Origin: Xenococcus sp. PCC 7305
GTDB lineage: Bacteria > Cyanobacteriota > Cyanobacteriia > Cyanobacteriales > Xenococcaceae
Direction of reading: 5' to 3'
DNA: 33,585 nt
Assembly (NCBI RefSeq): GCF_000332055.1
Contig: NZ_ALVZ01000161.1
Span: 1 to 33,585, forward strand
The notes beneath the pieces are model-generated. The model worked only from the letters and a program-made list of their open reading frames with translations. It did not search any database and had not been told where the DNA came from. Of the stretch, positions 24,434 through 33,103 are shown piece by piece. How positions within the stretch are numbered: position 1 is the stretch's first letter; every line of letters starts with the position of its first letter. The position numbers and the translations under genes are program-made.

Positions 24434-24603
24434 GAGATGATGGAGAACGCTTACAAGATATTTTAGAGGCAATTTCACAAATCGAAAAATATGCAGCTCA
24501 AGGAAAAGATAAAATTAATGCTTGTTATTCTATAGCTATTTCGCTAGTAAGACGTAAGCTTAAATACAACACCCAGCTAAAAAGCTTTAAACTTTTTGTC
24601 TAA
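24430..24603 (+). pseudogene. Truncated HEPN (DUF86) toxin gene
   Basis: A 57-codon frame starting M-R-D-D-G-E-R-L-Q-D-I-L-E-A-I and continuing I-E-K-Y-A-A-Q-G-K-D-K is the N-terminal helix of DUF86/HEPN proteins, normally about 110-120 aa. After about residue 28 similarity stops (N-A-C-Y-S-I-A...) and the frame ends at TAA 24601-24603. The catalytic R-x4-6-H motif lies in the missing part, so the RNase must be inactive. Confidence 0.72.
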
Positions 24604-24700
24604 AAAATTTTTAGCTTTTGTCTTCCACTTAGTGACACTAGTTATACCAAATTGCGTTCATAGACGTAAAACTGTACTTAAGTCCCTTTGCGCCATCTCC

Positions 24701-24732
24701 TTTGCGACTTTGCGACTTTGCGACTTTGCGCG
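24701..24732. repeat. Octamer tandem repeat TTTGCGAC
   Basis: Three perfect units and one partial unit of TTTGCGAC. The period is 8, unlike the seven-base arrays elsewhere. It lies between the broken HEPN gene and the M48 protease stop. Confidence 0.85.
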
Positions 24733-24780
24733 AAATACAAAATTACACTTTAGAACACGACTTAGTATTAGAAAATCATT

Positions 24781-25599
24781 TTATTTCTGATAATCAGTCA
24801 ATTCCCCTGTCATCTGCCAACCCTTTTCCGCGGCGACCTCATGCAAAAGTTCGATCCTTTCTGCTGTCAAAGGATGGGTCGAAAAATAGGAAGACAATTT
24901 ACCCCCCAAATGTTGATCCTTAGCTTGTATCCGCTCAAAAAAATCGAGACTGCCCCCACCATGACCATAAAAACCAACAACTGTTGATAAAGCATAAATA
25001 TCGGCTGCCGTTTCCTGTTGCCGACTGTAGTGTAAATCTGTCAAAGAGCCGGTAAAAATAACTAGATCCGCATTATCTACACCAAGACCCAATACACTGA
25101 AAACTGTCAAAAAGACTAGCGATCGCCCCAACCTCTTGAGGGAATCCCGCGCCACATGATGCCCCAACTCATGGGCAAGCACAAAAGCCAATTCATTTTC
25201 CGACTCTGCTTCTTCGAGCAAAGCAGTCGTAACGATAATATGTCCCCCAGGAATCACTGCGGCGTTGGCTTGTTCCTCCTTTTGGATGTGGATCGTTGCC
25301 GGAAGAGCATTACTAGCATTTTGGGTTTGCAGAGAGTCTGCCAAATCCTCCAAATATTCTTGTTGTTCTAAATAGGATGTAGAGTCAATATCGGACATTG
25401 AAGATATAAGTTGTTGGCCTATTTTCATTTCCGTTTCTGGGGAAATGCGAATTGCTAATTGAGTTGCGATCGCGCCTAACACAACATAAACTAATCCGCT
25501 CACAATAACAACTGTTCCCAGTAAATAAGCGAAATTCACCAGAGGGTGAACAGGAGTAACATTAATATCCTCGGGAATTTCCTTCGGGTGATAGACCAT
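24781..25599 (-). CDS. M48-family membrane-anchored zinc metalloprotease
   Basis: A 272-aa M48 peptidase. A single transmembrane segment at about 24-46 is followed by the catalytic domain, with H-E-L-G-H at 143-147 and the third zinc ligand E196 in Q-E-T-A-A-D. A Gly-rich stretch lies near 212-216. The protease is probably membrane-tethered, on the periplasmic or lumenal side as in BepA/HtpX relatives, but topology is uncertain. It is the last gene of a minus-strand set: its ATG lies 23 bp after the stop of the membrane-anchored YbjQ-like gene, itself two bases after another YbjQ-like gene. Confidence 0.93.
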   Translation of the reverse strand: MVYHPKEIPEDINVTPVHPLVNFAYLLGTVVIVSGLVYVVLGAIATQLAIRISPETEMKIGQQLISSMSDIDSTSYLEQQEYLEDLADSLQTQNASNALPATIHIQKEEQANAAVIPGGHIIVTTALLEEAESENELAFVLAHELGHHVARDSLKRLGRSLVFLTVFSVLGLGVDNADLVIFTGSLTDLHYSRQQETAADIYALSTVVGFYGHGGGSLDFFERIQAKDQHLGGKLSSYFSTHPLTAERIELLHEVAAEKGWQMTGELTDYQK

Positions 25600-25622
25600 G
25601 ACAACTTGATTAAATCCCGATT

Positions 25623-26066
25623 TTAGCGAATACCTGTACCATAGGCAGTAATTTCCACGGCAGATAAACCCTTACCGCCATTTTGATTGCCAATCGAAGA
25701 AGTCTCTAACCGGACATTCACAACTTGAGTTGCCCCCCAGGCGATCGCCTGTTCCTTCATCCGCAAGATAGCTTCTCGGCGTCCACGATCCAGTAAGCTT
25801 TCATAAACCACAACTCGACCACCGATTAAATTGCGCAAAGCAGAAGAAAATATTTTAAAGTAATCAGCAGAAACCACTACACTGCCCAGAAAAAGAGTAG
25901 CTTCATTCGCATTGGGGATGGCTTGTTTAGCCCCAAAATTGATCATCGGTATGTGGAGAGTCTGACGTTCTCTTTTTTTGATGTCTTTAAAATGTCGCTT
26001 CTCCAGAAAATTACCTGCAAGATAACCTATGGTAAGCAAGCCCAGAAAAATGATGATATCTACCAT
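25623..26066 (-). CDS. YbjQ-family protein with N-terminal membrane anchor
   Basis: A 147-aa protein. Residues 3-20 form a hydrophobic anchor, followed by a basic stretch K-K-R-E-R. The rest is a YbjQ (PF01906-type) domain, with V-V-V-S-A-D-Y-F near 68-75, I-G-G-R-V-V-V-Y-E-S-L near 85-95 and A-T-Q-V-V-N-V-R-L-E near 116-125. YbjQ proteins assemble as ring-like oligomers; their function is unclear, with a metal-binding role suggested by structure. It lies between a soluble paralogue (two-base gap) and an M48 protease, so the three proteins probably act together. Confidence 0.88.
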   Translation of the reverse strand: MVDIIIFLGLLTIGYLAGNFLEKRHFKDIKKRERQTLHIPMINFGAKQAIPNANEATLFLGSVVVSADYFKIFSSALRNLIGGRVVVYESLLDRGRREAILRMKEQAIAWGATQVVNVRLETSSIGNQNGGKGLSAVEITAYGTGIR

Positions 26067-26068
26067 GA

Positions 26069-26401
26069 TTATTGCACCTTAACTGCTGTTCCATAAGCAA
26101 AAAGTTCCGCTGCACCTTGAGTAATAGAAGAAGTGGCAAAACGGACATTAACAACAGCATTAGCCCCCAAATAACCAGCCTGCTGGAGCATTCTTTCTAC
26201 TGCTTCTTTTCGCGATTCTTGGAGCAGTTCGGTATAGCCTTTCAGCTCTCCTCCCACAATATTCTTGAAGCCAGCCAAAATATCTTTGCCAACATGTTTG
26301 GCTCGAATTGTGCTGCCTTGTACTAAACCAAAATGCTGGATGATTTCCTTTCCTGGAACTCCCTCTAAGGTAGTGATAATTATCTTGCTATTCGATGTCA
26401 T
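26069..26401 (-). CDS. YbjQ-family protein, soluble paralogue
   Basis: A 110-aa YbjQ-like protein: I-I-T-T-L-E-G-V-P-G near the N-terminus, then F-K-N-I-V-G-G-E-L-K-G-Y-T-E-L and A-N-A-V-V-N-V-R-F-A-T-S-S. It has no membrane segment and is shorter than its neighbour. I chose the ATG at 26399-26401, because GAGGA lies 10-14 bases upstream; the frame stays open to 26476, which would add 25 residues without family similarity. Its stop is two bases before the next gene's ATG, so the operon order is soluble YbjQ, anchored YbjQ, M48 protease. Confidence 0.88.
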   Translation of the reverse strand: MTSNSKIIITTLEGVPGKEIIQHFGLVQGSTIRAKHVGKDILAGFKNIVGGELKGYTELLQESRKEAVERMLQQAGYLGANAVVNVRFATSSITQGAAELFAYGTAVKVQ

Positions 26402-26492
26402 GACTAAATTGATATCCTCTATGATTTTTTTGGCAACTTTAGCAATATAGTTCCCTAAAATAACCAAACAATTCATAGGTCGCTTCGCTCCT

Positions 26493-26520
26493 GAAGGCAG
26501 AAGGCAGAGGGCAGAAGGTT
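26493..26520. repeat. Heptamer tandem repeat, GGCAGAA/GGCAGAG type
   Basis: Three to four units of GGCAGAA/GGCAGAG, preceded by CGCTTCGCTCCTGAA. It lies upstream of the YbjQ operon. Confidence 0.8.
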
Positions 26521-26567
26521 TTGCTTTAAGTAGGTAAATTTGAAATTAGCTATCTTCTTTTCCCCAA

Positions 26568-26636
26568 CGATGCGCGTTCCCTAGGTGATTAAAAATTATC
26601 CGAAGGTGTATCCTTTAGGGCACCGGGGTCGCATCG
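26568..26636. repeat. 69-bp imperfect palindromic element
   Basis: CGATGCG (26568-26574) is the exact complement of CGCATCG (26630-26636). Between them a GGTG...CACC hairpin with a CCTTTAGG core lies near 26605-26624. The layout is that of a small non-coding dispersed element. Nothing in it codes. Confidence 0.5.
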
Positions 26637-26697
26637 CAATTCCCAAATCCCCTAATCCTCCAAACCCCAAAATATACAATTAATTTTGCCTAGGTAC

Positions 26698-27660
26698 TTA
26701 ATCAGGTGTATAGCGATTATAAAGCACAGGAGTAAAAAGAGATTTGGCCCATAGCCACCAAAGATGGAAATAGGAATGGGGATTATCGTTAGTAAAATAC
26801 TCAGGTGCAATTTTTTTAATTTTCGGCAGATGAACCCAGGCTACATTGGTAAAAGTATGATGTTCATCGTGATAACCCGTATTGAAAAAAGGAATATTAG
26901 TCCAGTGATAGGTAGAGTAAGTTTTCCCTGAGCTCTCTATATGATGTTCGGCGATCGATTGACCCCTAAAAGTTACGCCCCAATTGCTTACCATCAAGGT
27001 GACACTCCAAAATAAATATAAAGAAGCTTGAGGGCTGAATAAATACCAGGCGAGAACATATAGAGACAAACTAGTAAATATCAAAAATAAATGCAAAACC
27101 TTAGATCTATAAGCTGATTCGATTTGACGAGGCTCCGCAGGAATTAGTTTTGCGATCGCCAGATCCGTGAGCGCAACCCCTCCAGGAAATAAATGAATAA
27201 TTGCTTCGGCTAGGCGCAAAAAGGGATGTTCTGCGCGAAACTGCGATTGTTTTTTATCCCACCATTCATAATCCTGTTGATATTCATTGAGATAGCGATG
27301 ATGGGATTTCCCATGAATACCCACATAGGTTAACGATTCGCCAAAGGACAGTGAACCCAACTCAATCAAAAATAAAGTCAACGCAAACCCAAATTTCCCT
27401 TTTAAGACCAGATTATGAGCTGCTTCATGAACAAATACCGATAGGGAATGAAGAATAAACTGCCCGATACATAGAGCAATCAACCCAATCATCCACCAAG
27501 ATAAGTCTTTTACCAGCCAAGCTATGTACCAGTTAAGAGCAGCCAAAGCGATGATCGGAATAACAGATAGGGGATAGTTACCAAAATACTGTTTGATCTC
27601 AGGATAGTCGTGGAGAATGTGCTTACTACGGACAATGTGCCACTGGCGATCGCTTGACAT
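26698..27660 (-). CDS. Fatty-acid desaturase resembling sphingolipid delta-4 desaturase (DEGS type)
   Basis: A 320-aa membrane desaturase. Box 1 H-E-A-A-H at 78-82, box 2 H-G-K-S-H-H at 116-121 and box 3 H-D-E-H-H at 264-268 are complete, with an additional E-H-H at 238-240. The C-terminal stretch T-G-Y-H-D-E-H-H-T-F-T-N-V, then L-P-K-I-K-K-I-A-P-E-Y-F, closely parallels the dihydroceramide delta-4 desaturases of eukaryotes, not DesA/B/C/D. Hydrophobic segments lie at about 32-50, 55-77, 90-105, 190-207 and 213-230. The substrate is unknown; a sphingoid-like or acyl-lipid chain is possible. It is monocistronic and divergent from the HMGL-like gene. Confidence 0.87.
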   Translation of the reverse strand: MSSDRQWHIVRSKHILHDYPEIKQYFGNYPLSVIPIIALAALNWYIAWLVKDLSWWMIGLIALCIGQFILHSLSVFVHEAAHNLVLKGKFGFALTLFLIELGSLSFGESLTYVGIHGKSHHRYLNEYQQDYEWWDKKQSQFRAEHPFLRLAEAIIHLFPGGVALTDLAIAKLIPAEPRQIESAYRSKVLHLFLIFTSLSLYVLAWYLFSPQASLYLFWSVTLMVSNWGVTFRGQSIAEHHIESSGKTYSTYHWTNIPFFNTGYHDEHHTFTNVAWVHLPKIKKIAPEYFTNDNPHSYFHLWWLWAKSLFTPVLYNRYTPD

Positions 27661-27734
27661 AAATTTTCCTTAATTTCAGATTATTGTAAAAACTTCCCCA
27701 TATAATCCTAAGACATTCTCCAATAGCCTCACTT

Positions 27735-27783
27735 CCTCATCCTTTATCCTTCATCCTTTATCCTTCATCCTTCATCCCTCATT
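27735..27783. repeat. Heptamer tandem repeat, CCTTCATC/CCTTTATC type
   Basis: Seven imperfect units of (C)CTTCATC/CTTTATC in the divergent promoter region between the DEGS-like and HMGL-like genes. Same family as the array inside the tocopherol cyclase gene. Confidence 0.9.
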
Positions 27784-27850
27784 CCCCCTCTATCTGCTAA
27801 ACTTGCAGATGTTTTATTAATATGTTGTATTGTTGTCTCCCTATTGTTTA

Positions 27851-29020
27851 ATGAAAAAGATCCAGTTAACAATTTTCGATGAAACTTTGCGAGATGGAGA
27901 ACAACAAGTTGGCATTTTTTTCGATACAGAAATCAAACAGACCCTAGCTCATCTCATTGCCGAGACGGGGATTCCTCATTTGGCATTGATGCCTGCTATT
28001 CATCATACAGAAGCCGAACTAGTTAAAAGTTTAATTACTCAGGGTTTCGCAAAAAAAATAGTCGCATCAACCATGATGGAAAAACACTATATAGATGAAT
28101 CACAAGCATGCGGCGCCACAACAGTTATTCTATTTAATGCAGTTAGCGATCGTCTTTTATGGCTGCGCGATCCAGAATTTCGCGAGCAAACCCGAGAGAA
28201 ACAGACCCATCCCCAAGCCATTGCTCAAGTCCGCCAGAGAATGCTGGATAAGGTTGTAGCCCATTTAAAATATGCCAAGGCTCAGGGTTTAAAAATTTGC
28301 TTTGCCGCAGAAGATGCCAGTCGTGCCGATAGTGATTTCCTGGTCGAATGTATCATCAAATTCCAACCCTATATTGAGAATTTTTTGCTCTGCGATACAG
28401 TTGGAATTCTGACTCCCGAACATACCAAATTTTGGCTGCGCAATATTTTAGAATTGACAGCTCATAAAATTCCTTTGGCTGTACATTTTCATAACGATCA
28501 CGGTTTGGCTTTAGAAAATACCATCCAGGCTGTTTTAGCTGGTGCAACAGGGATTTCTGGAACTTTTGGCGGAATCGGAGAAAGAGCTGGCAATGTTGCG
28601 ATCGAACAAGTGCTTAATGGCCTGAAATTGCGTTATGGTTGGCAGGTCGAAGGGATTAACTACGACGCACTTGCTGAGGTTGTCAGTTATTTAAATAATC
28701 AAGGTTTTAGAGCTAATACTCCCTACTGTTCCGAAGTTTTGCGCTGTGAAACCGGGATTCATGTAGATTCTTTGTTGCGTGATCGCGACACCTATTATCT
28801 ATTTCCCCATGGCGAACCTGAAGTTTGGTTTGGTAAATTTAGCGGAGCTAGCAATTTTCAGTATTTATTTGAAAACAAATTACAAAGATCTTTGCCCAAA
28901 AAAAAATATCAAGAATTTAGAGAAATCATCAAAGATCTCTCAATTAAGCATAAACGCTCTTTTTCTGGCGATGAAGTTTTAAATTTATTAGTAGCCCACC
29001 AAGTTAATTATGACAGATAA
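27851..29020 (+). CDS. HMGL-like (DRE-TIM) Claisen condensation enzyme, isopropylmalate/homocitrate synthase family
   Basis: A 389-aa protein of the LeuA/NifV/CimA superfamily. The catalytic D-E-T-L-R-D-G-E-Q motif lies at 10-18, the metal-binding H-F-H-N-D-H-G near 214-220, then G-T-F-G-G-I-G-E-R-A-G-N. A C-terminal W-F-G-K-F-S-G-A-S segment corresponds to G-K-H-S-G-R of LeuA. The enzyme should condense acetyl-CoA with a 2-oxo acid. It is shorter than LeuA (no full allosteric domain) and differs from typical NifV near the acceptor loop (L-A-L-M-P-A-I-H-H), so the substrate is open. I chose ATG 27851 because L-T-I-F-D-E-T starts at the usual distance; TTG 27830 would add seven residues. No nif or leu genes are nearby. 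Confidence 0.85.
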   Translation: MKKIQLTIFDETLRDGEQQVGIFFDTEIKQTLAHLIAETGIPHLALMPAIHHTEAELVKSLITQGFAKKIVASTMMEKHYIDESQACGATTVILFNAVSDRLLWLRDPEFREQTREKQTHPQAIAQVRQRMLDKVVAHLKYAKAQGLKICFAAEDASRADSDFLVECIIKFQPYIENFLLCDTVGILTPEHTKFWLRNILELTAHKIPLAVHFHNDHGLALENTIQAVLAGATGISGTFGGIGERAGNVAIEQVLNGLKLRYGWQVEGINYDALAEVVSYLNNQGFRANTPYCSEVLRCETGIHVDSLLRDRDTYYLFPHGEPEVWFGKFSGASNFQYLFENKLQRSLPKKKYQEFREIIKDLSIKHKRSFSGDEVLNLLVAHQVNYDR

Positions 29021-29116
29021 ATATTCTCCCTAATTCCCTAATTTCCTAACTCCCTATTTCTCCATGCTTATCTAACTCTCGAAATCTTAGAATTATGCTC
29101 TTTTAAGCATTTACAC

Positions 29117-29153
29117 AAAAATAGAGACGCCCTCTCAAAAGAAAAACGTCTCT
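29117..29153 (-). terminator. Terminator of petF
   Basis: On the minus strand AGAGACG and CGTCTCT (29147-29153 and 29123-29129 on plus) form a seven-base-pair stem followed by ATTTTT. It lies 22 bp past the petF stop. Confidence 0.78.
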
Positions 29154-29174
29154 AAAGATAATAATAAATTTAAT

Positions 29175-29838
<664 letters not shown>

Positions 29839-30813
29839 ATGAAATCTCTGAAAGTCGGCATCGTTGGGACTGGATACGCGGCAAAAAAAAGAGCAGAAGG
29901 GATACTCGCAGACAAAAGAGCAGAATTAGTTTACGTTACGGGGAATAGCCCCGAGAAAATTCAAGATTTTTGTCAGAATTTTCCGATTACAGGTCTAGAT
30001 TCTTGGCAACAATTGGTTAATAAAGAAGAATTGGACTTGATTTTTGTCTGTACGATTAACCGAGATCATGGCGCGATCGCCCTTGCGGCCTTAGAGGCTT
30101 CCAAGCATGTGGTCGTAGAGTATCCTCTCGCCCTCGATTTTTCAGTAGCAGCCGCCATAATTTCTTTAGCTGCGAGTAAAAACAAATTAATTCATGTTGA
30201 ACATATTGAGTTAATCGGTGGCTTGCATCAGGCGATGAAACAGAATTTGCCCGATATTGGCAATGTTTTTGCGGCCCGCTACATTACGATCGCTCCGCAA
30301 CGGGAAGTTCGTCCCAGTTGGAAATATCATCGAGAAATGTTTGGCTTTCCCCTAGCTGCGGCATTGTCTCGCATTCACCGTTTAACAGATTTATTTGGCG
30401 AGCTGGACACCGTAACTTGTCATAATCGTTATTGGGATGTGCCAAATACCAATTATTTTAGATCTTGTCTTTGCAACGCTCAATTGCTTTTTGCTAGCGG
30501 CATTATTGCTGATGTAACCTATGGCAAAGGAGATATTTTTTGGCATGGCCATCGCACCTTTGAGATTCATGGTGATCAAGGCAGTTTAATCTTTGAAGGA
30601 CAAAAAGGGAAGTTGATTAGAGACCAAGAAATCATTGAGATTCCTGTTGTGAGTCGTCGTGGATTATTTGCTAAGGATACGACAATGGTTTTGGATTATT
30701 TAACCGCCAATAAACCTTTGTATGTCAAGGCTGAAGCCAGTCTCTACGCTTTGAAAGTCGCTGAGCTTGCTCGCCAAGCTTCAAAAACTGGTCAGGTAGT
30801 GCAGTGCAATTAA
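29839..30813 (+). CDS. bvdR: Biliverdin reductase
   Basis: A 324-aa Gfo/Idh/MocA-fold oxidoreductase that closely resembles cyanobacterial biliverdin reductase BvdR. The NAD(P)-binding segment is V-G-I-V-G-T-G-Y-A-A at 6-15, followed by N-R-D-H-G-A-I-A and the family stretch V-V-E-Y-P-L-A-L-D near 112-120. Later H-V-E-H-I-E-L and V-S-R-R-G-L-F match BvdR specifically. It reduces biliverdin IX-alpha to bilirubin with NADPH and in Synechocystis affects phycobilisome assembly. Here it lies less than 3 kb from phycoerythrin genes. The start is ATG 29839. Confidence 0.92.
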   Translation: MKSLKVGIVGTGYAAKKRAEGILADKRAELVYVTGNSPEKIQDFCQNFPITGLDSWQQLVNKEELDLIFVCTINRDHGAIALAALEASKHVVVEYPLALDFSVAAAIISLAASKNKLIHVEHIELIGGLHQAMKQNLPDIGNVFAARYITIAPQREVRPSWKYHREMFGFPLAAALSRIHRLTDLFGELDTVTCHNRYWDVPNTNYFRSCLCNAQLLFASGIIADVTYGKGDIFWHGHRTFEIHGDQGSLIFEGQKGKLIRDQEIIEIPVVSRRGLFAKDTTMVLDYLTANKPLYVKAEASLYALKVAELARQASKTGQVVQCN

Positions 30814-30819
30814 GTTAGA

Positions 30820-31353
30820 TTACAATCGGTAAAAAGTTAAAGCTGTATTACCATAACTTTTCTGCTTATAAATTTCTAAACCCTCAACCTCGATAGCTTG
30901 CCAACGATGAGGATTATGTTCTACAGCCATTTCTCCTTCTGGAGATAGTAATTCTAAATTCGCGATCGCATTTATTATAGGCTCATAGAGATCACTATCA
31001 TAGGGAGGATCAAAATAAATTAAGTTAAACTTTTGATTTTTGAGCACATTGAGTTTGGCAATAGCATCCCCACGAATCACCCGAAATTTCTGAGCCTCAG
31101 TTGCCACTTTTTGCCAATTTTGCTTGATAATACTGCATGCCCTAAGATTACTTTCAATTCCCACCACCTTAATCGCCCCACGACATAAAGCCTCTGCACC
31201 CATAGAGCCATTTCCCGCACAAATATCTAACCAATAACAATCAGCAATTTGGCCCTGCCAAATATTAAATAAAGCTTCTCGCACTCTTGATGATGTCGGA
31301 CGAGTGCTTTGTCCTGGTAAGGTTTTTAATTGTCGATTGCCGTATATTCTCAA
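30820..31353 (-). CDS. rsmD: 16S rRNA (guanine966-N2) methyltransferase
   Basis: A 177-aa RsmD-type methyltransferase. The SAM-binding segment D-I-C-A-G-N-G-S-M-G-A-E is at 43-54 and the catalytic D-P-P-Y at 115-118. The N-terminal R-P-T-S-S-R-V-R-E-A-L-F-N stretch is diagnostic of RsmD. It modifies G966 of 16S rRNA during 30S assembly. It is converging with bvdR with six bases between the stops, so the two messages overlap unless termination is very tight. Confidence 0.95.
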   Translation of the reverse strand: MRIYGNRQLKTLPGQSTRPTSSRVREALFNIWQGQIADCYWLDICAGNGSMGAEALCRGAIKVVGIESNLRACSIIKQNWQKVATEAQKFRVIRGDAIAKLNVLKNQKFNLIYFDPPYDSDLYEPIINAIANLELLSPEGEMAVEHNPHRWQAIEVEGLEIYKQKSYGNTALTFYRL

Positions 31354-31451
31354 GACTTAATTATTAAAAGATTTGATGGGGAAATAGGAAGTTAGGATAG
31401 GCGCGGCTATCTCATATAATATTCTTCAGTTCTTAACGTTCAAAACTATCT

Positions 31452-32354
31452 ATGGTAAATTCTACATCACAATCTAGTTATAATTCTTGTCCTCTAACTC
31501 ACGAGGAGGCTGATATCTTACTTCGCAAAGTTAATCCTCAAGTTGCAAGCAATAGTTTTGACTCTAGCGACACAGCAACCATTCAAAAAATGATCGAAGG
31601 TTTGGGCGATACGAGAGGCATGACCCGGCTGGGTTTTGCTGAAGCTTTAGGCAAAGTTGGCACACCAGCAGTTTCTTTTCTGATGGATGCTCTGCAAAAT
31701 CATCCTAATGTAGTGGTGCAACGAGCAGCGGCGAAAACCCTCAATCTTATTGGCGATACTAATACAGTTCCTGTTCTGATCAACTCATTTTTAACCGATG
31801 AAGATCAAGTGGTGAGAAACTCTTGCATTGGTGCCCTAGCTGGTATTGGTGAAACTTCGGTTCCTCCTTTATTAGAAGTGTTGGCCAATCCAGAAAGTGA
31901 TGAAACAATTAAAGGTCATGCGGCTTGGGCATTGTCATTTATCGGGGCGAAAGGCAAAGAGAAATTGTATGAGGCTGTGAACTCGCAGATTCCGGAAGTA
32001 AGATCGGCAGTCATTGCTGCGATCGCAAAAATTGTTGAAGAATATCCCGAGGAACGAGGCTTTCAGTCTATTCTCCAGGCTCTTCAAGACCCGTCACAAA
32101 ATGTTCGCAGTGAAGCAGCTGCTGTTTTGGGCAACCTCAAGTATCAACCTGCTATTCCTGATTTAGTTGCCTTGCTCAGTAGTTCCGCAGCGGAAAACCG
32201 CAAAATGGCAGCTCTATCATTAATGAAAATAGGCGATCGCACCTCTTTAGAACCTCTGCAAACTGCTCTGAATCAGGAAAAAGAGCCTCATATCGAGAAG
32301 ATTCTCCAACTAGCAATTTCCCAACTGGAAATGCAAACAGATGATGATTGGTGA
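31452..32354 (+). CDS. cpeF: CpeF/MpeU-type HEAT-repeat phycoerythrin bilin lyase
   Basis: A 300-aa protein of PBS-lyase HEAT-like repeats (about eight, from residue 45 to 295, each with A-A-x-x-L-G/x-I-G-D type helices). The N-terminal L-T-H-E-E-A-D-I-L-L-R-K-V-N and G-L-G-D-T-R-G-M-T-R-L-G-F-A-E-A-L-G stretches point to the CpeF/MpeU/MpeV group of E/F-type lyases, which attach phycoerythrobilin to phycoerythrin; CpeF handles the doubly linked bilin of the beta subunit. The length fits CpeF better than CpeY (about 430 aa). It is tail to tail with the CpeZ-like gene and 0.9 kb from cpeA, which supports a role in phycoerythrin. NblB-like function is the main alternative. Confidence 0.82.
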   Translation: MVNSTSQSSYNSCPLTHEEADILLRKVNPQVASNSFDSSDTATIQKMIEGLGDTRGMTRLGFAEALGKVGTPAVSFLMDALQNHPNVVVQRAAAKTLNLIGDTNTVPVLINSFLTDEDQVVRNSCIGALAGIGETSVPPLLEVLANPESDETIKGHAAWALSFIGAKGKEKLYEAVNSQIPEVRSAVIAAIAKIVEEYPEERGFQSILQALQDPSQNVRSEAAAVLGNLKYQPAIPDLVALLSSSAAENRKMAALSLMKIGDRTSLEPLQTALNQEKEPHIEKILQLAISQLEMQTDDDW

Positions 32355-32382
32355 GGACTGATGTGAGGGTTGAGATTCAAAA

Positions 32383-33012
32383 CTATTTATTTAATCTTTC
32401 TTCTTCCATTGATGCATATTTCATAACCATATCGAATCGAGACAAAGCACTAATTGCCGATTCCTTAATATAAGGATCTACTGATTCATCATTAGATAAT
32501 TTATTTAATACTTCAGGCACTCGCTGATCATTAATTCCACTTAAAGCATTTATAATAGCAACTGCCACTGCTAAATTGTCTGTTGATTCTAGGGCAGTGA
32601 TTAAAGCATCTGAAGCAGGAAGTCCTACTGCCCCCAAAGCCATTACAGAAGAAATATGAACAACAGGATCAGGATCTTTCATTCCAGACTCTAAAGCATC
32701 AATTCCTTCTTGAGGAAAATCCACATCTCTGTGATTGACTGCTACTTGGGCTAATCCTTTGGCGCAACTCGCCCGAATTGTCGCATTTTTACCATTTAGT
32801 AAAGAGTCCACCAAAGATGGAACCGAGTCAACGCCAATCAAACCTAGAGTTTTGACAGAAGCTCGGCGATATATCATATCTTCCTGTTCGAGATTAGCCA
32901 TCAAACGAGGAATAGTATCGGCATTACGCCGCATGACAATTTCTGTCCTTGCTCTTTGTCGCAAATTAGGATTAGGGTTTTTAAGCTGCTCAAATAAAGA
33001 ATCTAATGTCAT
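32383..33012 (-). CDS. cpeZ: CpeZ-like HEAT-repeat protein of phycoerythrin maturation
   Basis: A 209-aa protein of five to six HEAT-like repeats. It starts S-L-F-E-Q-L-K-N-P-N-P-N-L-R-Q-R-A and has Y-R-R-A-S-V-K-T-L-G-L-I-G near 48-60 and V-H-I-S-S-V-M-A-L-G-A-V-G in the middle. The length and repeat order fit CpeZ, which acts with the lyase CpeY as a chaperone-like partner in alpha-phycoerythrin chromophorylation. It lies 210 bp downstream of cpeA on the same strand and may be transcribed by read-through from it. No CpeY is in the window. A different small PBS-lyase-repeat protein remains possible. Confidence 0.78.
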   Translation of the reverse strand: MTLDSLFEQLKNPNPNLRQRARTEIVMRRNADTIPRLMANLEQEDMIYRRASVKTLGLIGVDSVPSLVDSLLNGKNATIRASCAKGLAQVAVNHRDVDFPQEGIDALESGMKDPDPVVHISSVMALGAVGLPASDALITALESTDNLAVAVAIINALSGINDQRVPEVLNKLSNDESVDPYIKESAISALSRFDMVMKYASMEEERLNK

Positions 33013-33103
33013 AATTGTTATGGTTTGATAACTATATTAGTTTTAATCCAAAATATATAAAATAATTGACAATATATATAAATATTTGTTGACACAAAAT
33101 AGC

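Noticed and set aside
24604-24780. Short open frames on both strands around the TTTGCGAC repeat
   Set aside because: They read through an octamer repeat and into the antisense of the M48 protease, with no ribosome binding site or recognisable family.
33060-33098. Two TTGACA boxes with AT-rich spacer as a plus-strand promoter
   Set aside because: No plus-strand gene follows, and the AT-rich context makes such boxes likely by chance.
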